From contig NZ_JABACI010000001.1 in assembly GCF_012524205.1 (NCBI RefSeq), positions 372,001-436,000 of the forward strand: 64,000 bases of DNA. The letters are read 5' to 3'. The position numbers and the translations under genes were made by a program. Each line of letters starts with the position of its first letter. Positions within the stretch are counted from its first letter, which is position 1. Under the pieces are notes generated by a model, which was given only the letters and a program-made list of their open reading frames with translations, had not been told where the DNA came from and ran no database searches. Of this stretch, positions 42,631 to 51,510 are shown in pieces. This DNA is from Microbacterium salsuginis (GTDB lineage Bacteria > Actinomycetota > Actinomycetes > Actinomycetales > Microbacteriaceae).

Positions 42631-43020
42631 ATGAGCACGCCCGCACCCATCACGCCCATTCGCCCCGACCAGCCCGCGCGTCAGTCCGACGCGATCATGC
42701 AGCGTCTGATCGAACGGCGCGCGACGATCAAGGCCGATCAGGAGATCCTCGCCGGCGAGCTCGAGGCGATCGACGGGCAGCTGATCGAGCTGCTCGGCGG
42801 CGAAGTCGGCACCCATGAGATCGCCGGCACGAAGGTCGAGATCCGCGAGTACTCGCGCACCGACTACGCCGCGCTCGAGAAGAAGTACCCCGCCGCTGAG
42901 TACCCGCAGCTGTACACCACCAAGGCGTCGCTCAACCAGGACGTCGTGAAGAGGCAGTTCGCACCGGCCGCGCTCGACGCGTTCAAGGTGCGCGGCAAGA
43001 AGTCGGTGGTGGTGAAGTGA
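42631..43020 (+). CDS. Early hypothetical protein with coiled coil
   Basis: A 129-residue protein. A helical segment (about 25-60, MQRLIERRATIKADQEILAG) is followed by a small globular domain (GTHEIAGTKVEIREYSRTDY). It is probably related to Gam-like or DUF-type phage helpers, unproven. Overlaps the next gene by GTGA. Confidence 0.55.
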   Translation: MSTPAPITPIRPDQPARQSDAIMQRLIERRATIKADQEILAGELEAIDGQLIELLGGEVGTHEIAGTKVEIREYSRTDYAALEKKYPAAEYPQLYTTKASLNQDVVKRQFAPAALDAFKVRGKKSVVVK

Positions 43021-43328
43021 GCAGCGGCCAGGACACGGTCCGCGCGACCGTCTACCTGCAAGTGCAGCCCGAGTACTCGTGGCAGGCCAAGCAGTACCGA
43101 CAGTTCGATACGCCGAGCGCCATCCAGGGCGCGAAGGTAGTCGGCTCGACGCAGGGCAAGTCGCAGAAGCCGAAGCCGGGAACGGTTGAGGTGAAGATCA
43201 TGGTCGAGCTGCCCAAGGGCGCGTTCCTGCCGCTGCGCCCGGAGGCGATCGTCGTGATCCCCGAGTCGCTCACCCAGCCCCACCCGGTCACCGTGGAGGC
43301 CGAAGACGCGAACGAGTCGCAGGCATGA
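43017..43328 (+). CDS. Early hypothetical protein (103 aa)
   Basis: A 103-residue protein, beta-rich (VRATVYLQVQPEYSW, GTVEVKIMVELPKGAF). GTG start overlapping previous stop; ends overlapping the Cas4-like gene. Likely partner of one of the two neighbours. Confidence 0.55.
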   Translation: MSSGQDTVRATVYLQVQPEYSWQAKQYRQFDTPSAIQGAKVVGSTQGKSQKPKPGTVEVKIMVELPKGAFLPLRPEAIVVIPESLTQPHPVTVEAEDANESQA

Positions 43329-44287
43329 GCTCGGTGGAGGACCTCTACCTCGGGGTCATCAAGGACGGCATCGCACGGCATCCGCGGTCGCTGCAGAAGC
43401 GCATCGGTCCCAGCGAGATCGGCCGACCCTGCGACAGGTGGATCCTCCACAAGCTCAACGGCGACGGCGAGCCCGACCGCGGTCCCGCCTGGAAGCCGGC
43501 GGTCGGCACCGCGGTCCACGACCAGCTCGAGCAGTGGTTCGACGCCGCGAACCGTGGCGGCGGCGAGGTCGACCGCACCGAGTGGGTGACCGAGTGGCAG
43601 GTGACAGTCGGGCAGATCGGCGGCCAGGACATCGACGGCCACTCTGACCTGTTCCACGTTCCGACCGGGACCGTCATCGACCACAAGATCGTCGGCCCGA
43701 AGCAGCTCTCCAAGTACCGGCTCCACGGACCCAGCCAGCAGTACCGGGTACAGGCACACCTCTACGGCAAGGGGTTCACCGCCGACGGCGGATGGGGCCC
43801 GTGCCGCAACGTGGCGATCGCGTTCCTCCCCCGCGACGGCGAGCTCCACAACACCTACTTCTGGTCGGAGCCGTACGACGCGCACCTCGCGGCCGAGGCG
43901 ATGCTCCGCGCGAACCGACTGTGGACGATGCTCACCGTTGTCGGCATCGAGGCGGCGCTCGCCGCGTCGCCGCTGTGCGATGACGAGTGGTGCACCTGGT
44001 GCAAGACGGAGAAACGCGCCCAGCAGCGGGCGGCCGGCGGGTCGCTGTTCGACATCGGCGAGCTCCGCGTCGTGCCCGAGCCCGAGGTTGCGCCGCGGCC
44101 GCTCGCCGCGCTCCCCACGGCCCCTGCGCGGTGCACCGCCTGCGGTGAGCCGCTCTCCCCGATCGCCGCGATGGGCGGCTTCACCACCCACCCGACGTGC
44201 GACCCCGAGACCCCGGCCCCGACGCCGGTTCCCGCGACACCGCAGCCAGCGGTGCTCGCACCCGTCACCAACCTGTTCGACCGCTGA
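43325..44287 (+). CDS. Cas4-like/RecB-family exonuclease
   Basis: A 320-residue PD-(D/E)XK nuclease. The motif DIDGHSDLF, VIDHKIVGP gives Asp, Asp-His-Lys metal residues. Cys36 (GRPCDRW) and the C-terminal CDDEWCTWC provide four Cys expected for an iron-sulfur cluster. It would process DNA ends in recombination. A Pro-rich tail with CTACGE forms a small extra module. Confidence 0.85.
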   Translation: MSSVEDLYLGVIKDGIARHPRSLQKRIGPSEIGRPCDRWILHKLNGDGEPDRGPAWKPAVGTAVHDQLEQWFDAANRGGGEVDRTEWVTEWQVTVGQIGGQDIDGHSDLFHVPTGTVIDHKIVGPKQLSKYRLHGPSQQYRVQAHLYGKGFTADGGWGPCRNVAIAFLPRDGELHNTYFWSEPYDAHLAAEAMLRANRLWTMLTVVGIEAALAASPLCDDEWCTWCKTEKRAQQRAAGGSLFDIGELRVVPEPEVAPRPLAALPTAPARCTACGEPLSPIAAMGGFTTHPTCDPETPAPTPVPATPQPAVLAPVTNLFDR

Positions 44288-44309
44288 CAAGACCAACCAA
44301 GGAGAAGAC

Positions 44310-45002
44310 ATGTCCCTTTTCGATTCCAGCAACAAGGGCCTCAAGTTCGACCAGATCGGGGTGTCGCATAGCGGCACCGTGAAGTCGGCGCCGCGCGAGC
44401 GGCAGCAGACGAAGTTCGGTAGCCAGGAGCCGGACTTCTGGCCCAACGGTGACCCGAAGATGCAGATCCTCGTCGACCTGCAGACGAACGAGCGCGAGGA
44501 CCCGAACGACGACGGCACCCGCACCCTCTACGTCGCCTCGAAGAACATGAAGCGCGCGATCAGCGACGCGATCCGCGCTGCGGGCGCGTCCGACATCCTG
44601 CCTGGCGGGGTGCTGACCGTGCAGTACGTGGGCAACGACCCGGCGTCGGCGAACCCGGCGAACCCGGCGAAGCTGTACGCCGTCCAGTACACGGCTCCAA
44701 CGTCGGCGTTCGTGCAGCCTGCGGCCGCGGCACCCGCGGCTCAGCCGGTGCAGCAGTCGCCGACGTTCGTGCCCACGACGGCGAATGTCGCGCCGCAGCA
44801 GGCCGTGCAGCAGCCGGTCCCCCAACAGCAGGCGCCGTTCGCGGCTCCGGCTCAGCAGCCGCCCCACCCGAGCGGGCTCACTCAGGACCAGATCGCGCAA
44901 CTGCAGCAGCTGCGTGCCGCACAGATCCCGGAGGCGACGATCGCCACCGCAATCGGTGCGACCGCGCAACAGATCGCGGTCCTCGACGCCACCCCGTTCT
45001 GA
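44310..45002 (+). CDS. Probable phage ssDNA-binding protein
   Basis: A 230-residue protein. The N-terminal 125 residues (LKFDQIGVSHSGTVKSAPRE, MQILVDLQTNER) fit the ssDNA-binding-like proteins often found after Cas4 in actinophages, and the C-terminal part is Pro/Gln/Ala-rich with a terminal acidic-hydrophobic tip. SD GGAGAAG. Identification rests on pattern and location. Confidence 0.6.
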   Translation: MSLFDSSNKGLKFDQIGVSHSGTVKSAPRERQQTKFGSQEPDFWPNGDPKMQILVDLQTNEREDPNDDGTRTLYVASKNMKRAISDAIRAAGASDILPGGVLTVQYVGNDPASANPANPAKLYAVQYTAPTSAFVQPAAAAPAAQPVQQSPTFVPTTANVAPQQAVQQPVPQQQAPFAAPAQQPPHPSGLTQDQIAQLQQLRAAQIPEATIATAIGATAQQIAVLDATPF

Positions 45003-45105
45003 CCCGACCAGCCGCGCCGCCACCGCCGCGCGGCCTGCAGGGGCCTCCCGAGCCCCACCAGCCCTGCCACGCGGTGTGCAGCCTGTTCGAGCCAGGCCAG
45101 GGCAC

Positions 45106-45330
45106 ATGACACAACACACCTTCGAACCGAGCATCGCCACACACCCTGCCCGCTGCCCAGACTGCTTCAGCTTCATCCAGCCGGGCGACCAGATCACCCG
45201 CGGCAACGCCTTCAGCGAATGGCGGCATCTCCGATGCCCTCTCACGAAGTTCGACTTCGACGCCGCGGCTGTGTGCCCCTCGTGCTTCACGGTCCGCGCC
45301 AGCAGCGGAGCGTGCGCGTGCGCAGAGTGA
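45106..45330 (+). CDS. Cys-rich small protein
   Basis: A 74-residue protein with CPDC, a lone Cys, then CPSC and a CACAE end. Probably zinc-binding. The ATG is preceded by a weak SD. Confidence 0.6.
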   Translation: MTQHTFEPSIATHPARCPDCFSFIQPGDQITRGNAFSEWRHLRCPLTKFDFDAAAVCPSCFTVRASSGACACAE

Positions 45331-45335
45331 TGGGA

Positions 45336-45560
45336 TCAGTCAGGCAGTTCCACCCAGCTGACTGTCGAGGCGTGAGTGATCAGGAAGGTCACGGTGCCCC
45401 CGGTGCCAGCGCGCTCGAGCCGCAGCGGAGCGGGCAGCTTGCCCGTCGCGATGTTCTCCAGCTGACTCCTCACGGCCTCCCACTTGTGCGGATCCGAGAA
45501 GTCGAACCGGGACTGCGATTCGCCCTCGCCGATGTAGAGGTGCGCCACGTTCTTCGCCAT
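45336..45560 (-). CDS. Lone minus-strand small protein in the early operon
   Basis: A 74-residue protein (MAKNVAHLYIGEGESQSRFD) on the opposite strand to all neighbours. The stop is 5 nt from the end of the plus-strand gene. Sequence is plausible globular alpha/beta (FDFSDPHKWEAVRSQLENI). SD is weak. No family was recognised. Confidence 0.6.
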   Translation of the reverse strand: MAKNVAHLYIGEGESQSRFDFSDPHKWEAVRSQLENIATGKLPAPLRLERAGTGGTVTFLITHASTVSWVELPD

Positions 45561-45619
45561 GCCTCGAAGTGTAAGCGGCGCGATCGAGCGCGGACCATCC
45601 ATCACCAGAAAGTCTCAGC

Positions 45620-48061
45620 ATGACTGCCCTCCTCGCTACGGCACACGAGCTCCACGCCGCAGGGCTGTCTGTTGTTCCCGTCGCTGCCGACGGGACGAAG
45701 CGGCCGCGTGTCTCGTGGAAGAACTACACCTCGAAGCCGGCCGACACAGACCAGCTGCAGTCCTGGTTCGGCGACGTCGTCGAGCAGGGCATCGGCCTCG
45801 TCACCGGGTACGGCGACGTCGAGATGCTCGAGGTCGAAGGCAAGGCGATGGGGTCGATGGGCGACGTCGTCGAGCTGCTCGACGGGACAGGCCTCCGCCC
45901 CGTCTATGACCGGCTCGTCTCCGGCTGGTCCGAGCAGTCACCGTCCGGCGGGCTGCACCTGTTCTACCGGCTCGACGGCGGCGAGGTCCCCGGGAACACG
46001 AAGGTCGCGCAGCAGCCGAAAGACGAACCGCCCTACCGTGACACGCTCGCCGAGACGCGCGGCACAGGCGGGTTCGTCGTGCTCGCCCCGTCGGCCGGGA
46101 AGGTGCACCCGACTGGCCGCGCCTGGATCCGCCTCGCAGGTGGCCCAGCGTCGCTGCCGACGATCACCCGCGAGGAACGGGACCAGCTGCACGCCGTCGT
46201 GCACGCCGCGCTCGACACCATGCCGCCCGAGGAAGCCGCGGCCGGCCCGGTCGACGCGAAGTGGTCGACGACGTACCACGCGGCCGCTGGCGACATCACA
46301 CCCGGTGATGACTTCGAGGCGAAGACGGACTGGTCGGAGATCCTCGTCGGCTGGACCCTCGTCATGACCCGCGGCACGACGAAGTACTGGCGGCGCCCGG
46401 GCAAGAACGACGGGTTCAGCGCGACCACCGGGCACGCTTCGGACCGCGATCGCCTGTACGTGTTCACGTCGTCGACGGCGTTCGAGCCGGAGATCCCGTA
46501 CACGAAGTTCGGGGCGTACGCGCTGCTCAACCACCGTGGCGATCACGCGGCCGCGGCCAAGGCCCTCGTCGACGCCGGCCACGGGTACCGGGCGCCGCGG
46601 GAACTGGCGCCCGGGTCTCGGACGACGTCCACGGGCACGCAGATCTCCGCGCTCGGCAACCCGGTGGCCGCGACAGCACCGGCCGTGTCGATCGGCTCCG
46701 ACAGTGCAGACCTCACCGACGACGGGAACGCACGCCTCCTGGTCGCCGAGTACTCCGGCGAGCTCCGCTACGTCCCGGATGCCGGGAAGTGGGTCACGTG
46801 GGACGGCACCCGCTGGGCGTGGCATCCGGACGACGGACCCGCGATCGAGGCGGCGCGTGACGTGATCCGCCGCATCCCGACCGACAACGTCCAGTTGAAG
46901 GCGTGGCGGCTGAAGTCGATGCGGGCACGGGCGATCGCCGATGCCGTGCGCCTGGCGCGTGCGACGCCGGCGATGCGGGTCCCGGCCTCGCAGTTCGACC
47001 GGCACCCGTGGCAGCTGAACACCCCTGGTGGGGTGGTCGACCTCCGCACGGGGGCGATCGCCGCGGCGACGCCGGCACTGTTCCACTCGAAGCAGACATC
47101 CGTCGCCCCGGATGCGTCGATGCCGACGCCGCTGTGGAACAAGTTCCTGCAGACCACGTTCCAGTCGAACGCGCCGCTCGAGCGGTACATGCAGCGCCTC
47201 GCCGGGCTGATGTTCATCGGCGAAGTGATCGAGCATGTTCTCCCGTTCGCGCATGGCGCCGGGGGCAACGGCAAGGGCGTGTTCGCCGAGGTGATGCTCG
47301 GTGTCGCGGGCGACTACGGCACGTCGGCACCGCAGGGGTTTCTCGTCGTGGGCCCCACCAAGCACCCAACCGAGCTCGCGATGTTGCAGGGTCGACGTCT
47401 CGTCGTCACGTCCGAGATCAACGAGGACACGAAGTTCGACGAGGCGAAGATGAAGGCCCTCACCGGTGGTGACACGATCACTGCCCGCTTCATGGGGAAG
47501 GACTTCTTCGACTTCAACCCGTCGCACACGTTCCTCCTCCTCGGCAACAGCCAGCCGAAGGTCGAGACGGGCGGCGACTCGGTGTGGCGCCGCCTCCGTC
47601 TGATCCCTTTCACGCACTCGGTGCCCGAGGCCGACAAGATCGAGAACCTGCAGCAGCGGCTCGTCGACGAGGAAGGGCCGGGGATCCTCGCGTGGATCAT
47701 CCAGGGCGCCGTCGACTACGCCACAGACGGCCTCCGCACGCCTGACGTGGTCCTCGCCGCGACCGACACGTACCGGGCCGAAGAGGACCACCTCGGCCGG
47801 TTCGTGGAGGACCGGTGCCGCGTCGGCGGCGGCGACATGGTGCGGGTGGAGATGAGCGAGCTGCGCCGCGCGTACGACGCGTGGTGCAAGGAGCAGCACG
47901 AGGACGCCGTGACGACCACCGCATTCGGCCGGCAGCTGAAGCAGCGGTTCGACATCGGCACAGCGAAGTCCAACGGTCGCCGGTTCTACACGAACGTCAG
48001 CCTCTACGCGCCCGAGACAGTCGACGACGGCGACGCCGAGCTCCGGTGGGATCAGCGATGA
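45620..48061 (+). CDS. Primase-polymerase/SF3 helicase (replication protein)
   Basis: An 813-residue protein. N-terminal prim-pol domain (about 1-200: ELHAAGLSVVPVAADGTKRP, SGGLHLFYR). The usual acidic DxD appears as EVE (MLEVEGKAMG). C-terminal D5/P4-type SF3 ATPase: Walker A GAGGNGKG (about 548), Walker B-like VTSEINED (about 595), sensor HTFLLLGNSQP. It starts replication by priming and unwinding. It replaces a separate helicase and primase pair. Confidence 0.9.
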   Translation: MTALLATAHELHAAGLSVVPVAADGTKRPRVSWKNYTSKPADTDQLQSWFGDVVEQGIGLVTGYGDVEMLEVEGKAMGSMGDVVELLDGTGLRPVYDRLVSGWSEQSPSGGLHLFYRLDGGEVPGNTKVAQQPKDEPPYRDTLAETRGTGGFVVLAPSAGKVHPTGRAWIRLAGGPASLPTITREERDQLHAVVHAALDTMPPEEAAAGPVDAKWSTTYHAAAGDITPGDDFEAKTDWSEILVGWTLVMTRGTTKYWRRPGKNDGFSATTGHASDRDRLYVFTSSTAFEPEIPYTKFGAYALLNHRGDHAAAAKALVDAGHGYRAPRELAPGSRTTSTGTQISALGNPVAATAPAVSIGSDSADLTDDGNARLLVAEYSGELRYVPDAGKWVTWDGTRWAWHPDDGPAIEAARDVIRRIPTDNVQLKAWRLKSMRARAIADAVRLARATPAMRVPASQFDRHPWQLNTPGGVVDLRTGAIAAATPALFHSKQTSVAPDASMPTPLWNKFLQTTFQSNAPLERYMQRLAGLMFIGEVIEHVLPFAHGAGGNGKGVFAEVMLGVAGDYGTSAPQGFLVVGPTKHPTELAMLQGRRLVVTSEINEDTKFDEAKMKALTGGDTITARFMGKDFFDFNPSHTFLLLGNSQPKVETGGDSVWRRLRLIPFTHSVPEADKIENLQQRLVDEEGPGILAWIIQGAVDYATDGLRTPDVVLAATDTYRAEEDHLGRFVEDRCRVGGGDMVRVEMSELRRAYDAWCKEQHEDAVTTTAFGRQLKQRFDIGTAKSNGRRFYTNVSLYAPETVDDGDAELRWDQR

Positions 48062-48402
48062 CCGCCACCACGCCTCTCTACGCCGCCTGCACGCGCTGCG
48101 GCGGCCGCGTCCTCGAGGTGCGCTGGGACTGGCACCAGGACGTGCTGATCGGCGACCCGCAGCTCGAGCCGGTGTCGCTCGACTACCAGCAGATCACCGC
48201 TTGCGTGATCGCCGGCATCCCGCTGTGGCAGGTCCACGAGCACGCCGGCCGCACCGTCACGAGCCACCGAACCGCCTACTGGCCCAAGCGCAAGGTCCCC
48301 GGCCACGTCGCCCCTGAGCACGGGTGCGGCCGCGTGTGGGATGCGTTCCCGCTCGAGCTCGCACCTGACCCCGCATCCATCCCCGACACCTGCCCCTTCT
48401 GA
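48058..48402 (+). CDS. Small protein with zinc-binding motifs
   Basis: A 114-residue protein. CTRCG near the N-terminus and CGRV/CPF at the C-terminus make a split zinc site, with an HTH-like middle (DYQQITACVIAGIPLW). ATG overlaps the replication gene (ATGA). Confidence 0.6.
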   Translation: MTATTPLYAACTRCGGRVLEVRWDWHQDVLIGDPQLEPVSLDYQQITACVIAGIPLWQVHEHAGRTVTSHRTAYWPKRKVPGHVAPEHGCGRVWDAFPLELAPDPASIPDTCPF

Positions 48403-48413
48403 AGGAGATCACA

Positions 48414-48776
48414 ATGAGCACCAGCATCACGCGCGTCACCGAGCGCACGATCGTCGCCGTCGACCTCGAGGACGACGGGTCGATCGAGATCCGCACCGGC
48501 GGCAGCTCGGGCTACCGCGAGACGCTCACCGCCGAGCAGGCGCGTCAGCTCGCGGCCGGGCTGCTCGAGCTCGCCGACGAGTCCGAGAAGTACTTCGCCG
48601 AGACCGCGGCCGCGGCGATCGCCGTCACGGTGCACGCGGCGCCCATCGGCACCGCAGACGTCACCGCCTGCTGTGGCGTCCTCCCGTGGCACCTTCCCTC
48701 GATCGACCGCATCACCAGCACGGATTCCGAGGTCACGTGCACATGGGCCGCGACCGCGCGAGCAGAATGCGCATGA
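48414..48776 (+). CDS. Hypothetical protein (120 aa)
   Basis: A 120-residue protein with beta start (RVTERTIVAVDLEDDGSIEI) and helical middle (LTAEQARQLAAGLLELADES). Preceded by AAGGAGA. It overlaps the next gene by ATGA. Unknown role. Confidence 0.55.
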   Translation: MSTSITRVTERTIVAVDLEDDGSIEIRTGGSSGYRETLTAEQARQLAAGLLELADESEKYFAETAAAAIAVTVHAAPIGTADVTACCGVLPWHLPSIDRITSTDSEVTCTWAATARAECA

Positions 48777-49864
48777 GCACGACACCCGGCATCAAGCTCG
48801 TCTGCACGCACGACGGCTGCGAGAAGCGGTCCGTCGCACGGCGCCTCTGCCACGCGCACTACCAGGCCGCGTGGAAGGCCGGCGAGCTCGGGCAGCACGT
48901 GAAGCTCCCGCCTCGCGAGAAGAAGAACGACCACGTGTGCCCCGACGACCACAAGCACGCGGCCGCGTCAACCTGCTTCATCCAGCACCAGTGCCGGTGC
49001 ACGCCATGCGTCGAGGCGCACAACGCGCGTGAGCGGAACCGGAGCAAGCAGAAGGCGTATGGCCGGTTCGACACCGGTCTCGTCGACGCCGGCCCGGTCC
49101 GAGAGCACATCCTGAAGCTCGGTGAGTTCGGCATCGGGTACAAGCGGGTCGCCGAGCTCGCTGGCGTCGGCACTACCGGTGTGCGCACGCTGATCTGGGG
49201 TCGCCAGGACCCCGGCGATCGGTACGGCGAGATCCCGAAGCGGGTTGCCCGCGAGAAGGCGGAGAAGATCCTCGCCGTGCAGGCGACCATCGAGAACCTC
49301 GGCGCCCGCCAGTCCGTCCCTGCACGTGCCACGCACCGGCGCGTGCAGGCGCTCGTCGCCCGCGGTTGGTCGCTCTCCAAGGTCGCGCGTCTCCTCGGGT
49401 GGACGGTCGAGAACTTCCACACGATGATGCGCCGCGACATGGTCGGCGCCGCCACCCACCGCGAGGTCGCTGCGCTCTACGAGGAGCTCTGGGACGTCGC
49501 CCCTCCGCGCGAGACGCACCGCGACAAGATCGCCTACACCCGGTCGCTGAACTTCGCGAAGCAGCGTCGCTGGCTGCCCCCGCTCGCCTGGGACGACATC
49601 GACACCGACGAGGAACCACCTGTCCCCGACGAGGAAGGTGCCGTCGACGAGGTCGCGATCGAGCTGGCGATCGCCGGCGAAGGCGTCCGACTCCGGCCCG
49701 CAGAGCGCCGCGAGTGCGTGCGCCGCCTCCACGCCGAGCGATGGAGCGACGGCCGGATCGCCGAGGCAATCCGCTGCACCTCCAAGACGGTGATGCGCAT
49801 CCGCGAGGAGCTCGGCCTTGGGGCGTTCGACCAGACCGAGCTGCGCGCGAGAGGGGCAGCATGA
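48773..49864 (+). CDS. HTH DNA-binding protein with N-terminal zinc finger
   Basis: A 363-residue protein. Residues about 9-30 hold CTHDGCEKRSVARRLCHAHY (C..C..C..H type zinc site), a further CRCTPC follows, then HTH-type sections (VAELAGVGTTGVRTLI, WSLSKVARLLGWTVENF, RIAEAIRCTSKTVMRI). A multi-HTH architecture suggests an early or late-gene regulator. Confidence 0.7.
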   Translation: MSTTPGIKLVCTHDGCEKRSVARRLCHAHYQAAWKAGELGQHVKLPPREKKNDHVCPDDHKHAAASTCFIQHQCRCTPCVEAHNARERNRSKQKAYGRFDTGLVDAGPVREHILKLGEFGIGYKRVAELAGVGTTGVRTLIWGRQDPGDRYGEIPKRVAREKAEKILAVQATIENLGARQSVPARATHRRVQALVARGWSLSKVARLLGWTVENFHTMMRRDMVGAATHREVAALYEELWDVAPPRETHRDKIAYTRSLNFAKQRRWLPPLAWDDIDTDEEPPVPDEEGAVDEVAIELAIAGEGVRLRPAERRECVRRLHAERWSDGRIAEAIRCTSKTVMRIREELGLGAFDQTELRARGAA

Positions 49865-50013
49865 GCCCGAAGCCGTTCCGGCCCGCCTTCTCCCCTGAAC
49901 CGCGGCCCCGCCCAGCGCCCACCACCCGGTGCAAGCGGTCGTGCTGCTGGTCTCCCTACGGCCACATCCCCCGGCCGGAGTGCACCTGTCACCCGCGAGG
50001 CGGCGTGTCGTGA
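49861..50013 (+). CDS. Cys-rich microprotein (50 aa)
   Basis: A 50-residue Pro/Arg-rich peptide with CKRSCCW and CTCH. Start overlaps the previous stop (ATGA). Confidence 0.5.
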   Translation: MSPKPFRPAFSPEPRPRPAPTTRCKRSCCWSPYGHIPRPECTCHPRGGVS

Positions 50014-50633
50014 ACGTCGAACTCGCTCCGGTCGACGCGATCGACCCGGATGCCGCGTACCGGGAGTGGGTCGACCAGTACCTGTGGCACGTCGACCAGC
50101 TGCCGAACGTGGTCCAGGCGACCGGGACCGTCGCTATGGCCCCGCGCCGCCTCCGCGCCGCGCAGCTCCGCGAGCGGGTCTCGGGCGGCGGGTACATCGA
50201 CAACATGCCCGTCGTCGACGGACCCGAGTCCCGCAACGCGGCCGCCGTCTGGCAGGTTCTCCGCTCCTACCTCACGGTCGCGTCCTCCCGGGTCGGCGTG
50301 GAGGCACCTATCCTCCCGCCCGGGCTGCCCGACGACATCGAGCTCGCACGCCTGTGGGCCTACTCGGCGAACGAGTGGCTCGCCGCGGCCGTGTACGACA
50401 TTCGGGACTGGCCGGACCTCACCGCGCTCGAGGCGGAGCTGTTCCGCCTCATCCGCAGAGCACGTACCCGCCTCGACACCGGCACCGTGCGCCGCGCCCG
50501 CCCCGAGTGGTGCACCACCTGTGGCGAGGAAGGCGTGCTCGTCGACTGGATCGACGGCCCCGACGGCGAACCGATCCTCACGAAGGGCTGCAAAGTCTGC
50601 GGCCAGACCTACACCGAAGGAGCCTTGCCATGA
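50010..50633 (+). CDS. Early hypothetical protein with C-terminal zinc ribbon
   Basis: A 207-residue protein. Helical N-terminal 150 residues (YREWVDQYLWHVDQLPNVVQ) and a C-terminal zinc ribbon (WCTTCGEEG ... GCKVCGQ). Starts with GTG, overlapping the previous stop. It may be a nucleic-acid-binding early protein. Confidence 0.65.
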   Translation: MNVELAPVDAIDPDAAYREWVDQYLWHVDQLPNVVQATGTVAMAPRRLRAAQLRERVSGGGYIDNMPVVDGPESRNAAAVWQVLRSYLTVASSRVGVEAPILPPGLPDDIELARLWAYSANEWLAAAVYDIRDWPDLTALEAELFRLIRRARTRLDTGTVRRARPEWCTTCGEEGVLVDWIDGPDGEPILTKGCKVCGQTYTEGALP

Positions 50634-50848
50634 ACGAGCCGCTGATCTGTCCGGCGTGCGAGAAGCCGATCGGACCGGGCGAGCGCCGAGTGTCCTGGTT
50701 CACCCGCAACGCCGACTTGAAGACGACAGAGCGGGGCGCGGTGCACCTGGCCTGCATCCTGCCCAGCCACACGGATCGGAGCACGCCGCGCGACCTCTGC
50801 GGGCGGCGGCATCCAGGACCTGGCACGCCGGGCGTGTGCGACCGATGA
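50630..50848 (+). CDS. Zinc-finger-like small protein
   Basis: A 72-residue protein with CPACEKPIGPGE and HLACILPSH, and a later Cys pair. ATGA overlap at both ends. Looks like a small zinc finger. Confidence 0.55.
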   Translation: MNEPLICPACEKPIGPGERRVSWFTRNADLKTTERGAVHLACILPSHTDRSTPRDLCGRRHPGPGTPGVCDR

Positions 50849-51015
50849 GCATCCTCTACGTCACCCACCGCGACGAAGAGACAGGCATCGTCGCCGCGAT
50901 CACCGACGACCCCTGCCCCTGCGGCTGGCCGGAGACCGTGCTGCACATCGTGCCTGACGGCACGATGAAGCGCGGGTGCCCGTCCTGCGAGACCGAGACC
51001 GAGGTGGCGACGTGA
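50845..51015 (+). CDS. Cys-rich microprotein (56 aa)
   Basis: A 56-residue protein: MSILYVTHRDEETGIVAAI then CPCG and CPSC. A probable zinc site. It overlaps both neighbours. Confidence 0.55.
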   Translation: MSILYVTHRDEETGIVAAITDDPCPCGWPETVLHIVPDGTMKRGCPSCETETEVAT

Positions 51016-51185
51016 GCGCGTCAGAGCGGGCGGCCCGTCAGCGGGCGGCGGATGCCGCGAGCAAGCAGGCGCGGCTCATCGACCTGCAGGCGCTGCTCGC
51101 GATCCCACCGGTGCGAAACGACGGCCGCGGGATCGACACCCTCATCCCGACACAGCGGGCCGCTGCCCGCCGCGACGACGCATGA
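51012..51185 (+). CDS. Small basic protein (57 aa)
   Basis: A 57-residue helical Ala/Arg-rich protein (SERAARQRAADAASKQARLI). GTG start overlapping previous stop. No known family. Confidence 0.5.
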   Translation: MSASERAARQRAADAASKQARLIDLQALLAIPPVRNDGRGIDTLIPTQRAAARRDDA

Positions 51186-51427
51186 GCGACCTTCTCACCT
51201 ATCGGCAGGCCGCGGCCCTCGTGAAGCGGTCTCCGCGCACGATCCGGCATTGGCGGCAGCAGGGCATGCCGATGGGCTGGGAAGAGCGCGACGGGCAGCG
51301 TGTGCGCGTCGTCGAGCAGGAGGTGCTGCAGGCCTGGTTCCGAGCCCGCCTCCTCGCCTGGCCCACCCATCGATGGCGGATGCGGAAGAAGCTCACCCAG
51401 CTTGATTCCACAGCGGCAACGGACTGA
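51182..51427 (+). CDS. MerR/HTH_17-type DNA-binding protein
   Basis: An 81-residue protein, HTH at about 5-45 (TYRQAAALVKRSPRTIRHWR). Resembles excisionase or terminase-type HTH. It could be the true directionality factor, given its place near attR. ATGA overlap. Confidence 0.65.
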   Translation: MSDLLTYRQAAALVKRSPRTIRHWRQQGMPMGWEERDGQRVRVVEQEVLQAWFRARLLAWPTHRWRMRKKLTQLDSTAATD

Positions 51428-51510
51428 TGCCCTCGCCCCGGTCTGCTCTGAGCTACTGATGTCGGGCGCGGGCGATAACCTCGCAGGGACCGTCTCGAGA
51501 GGAACCGCCC

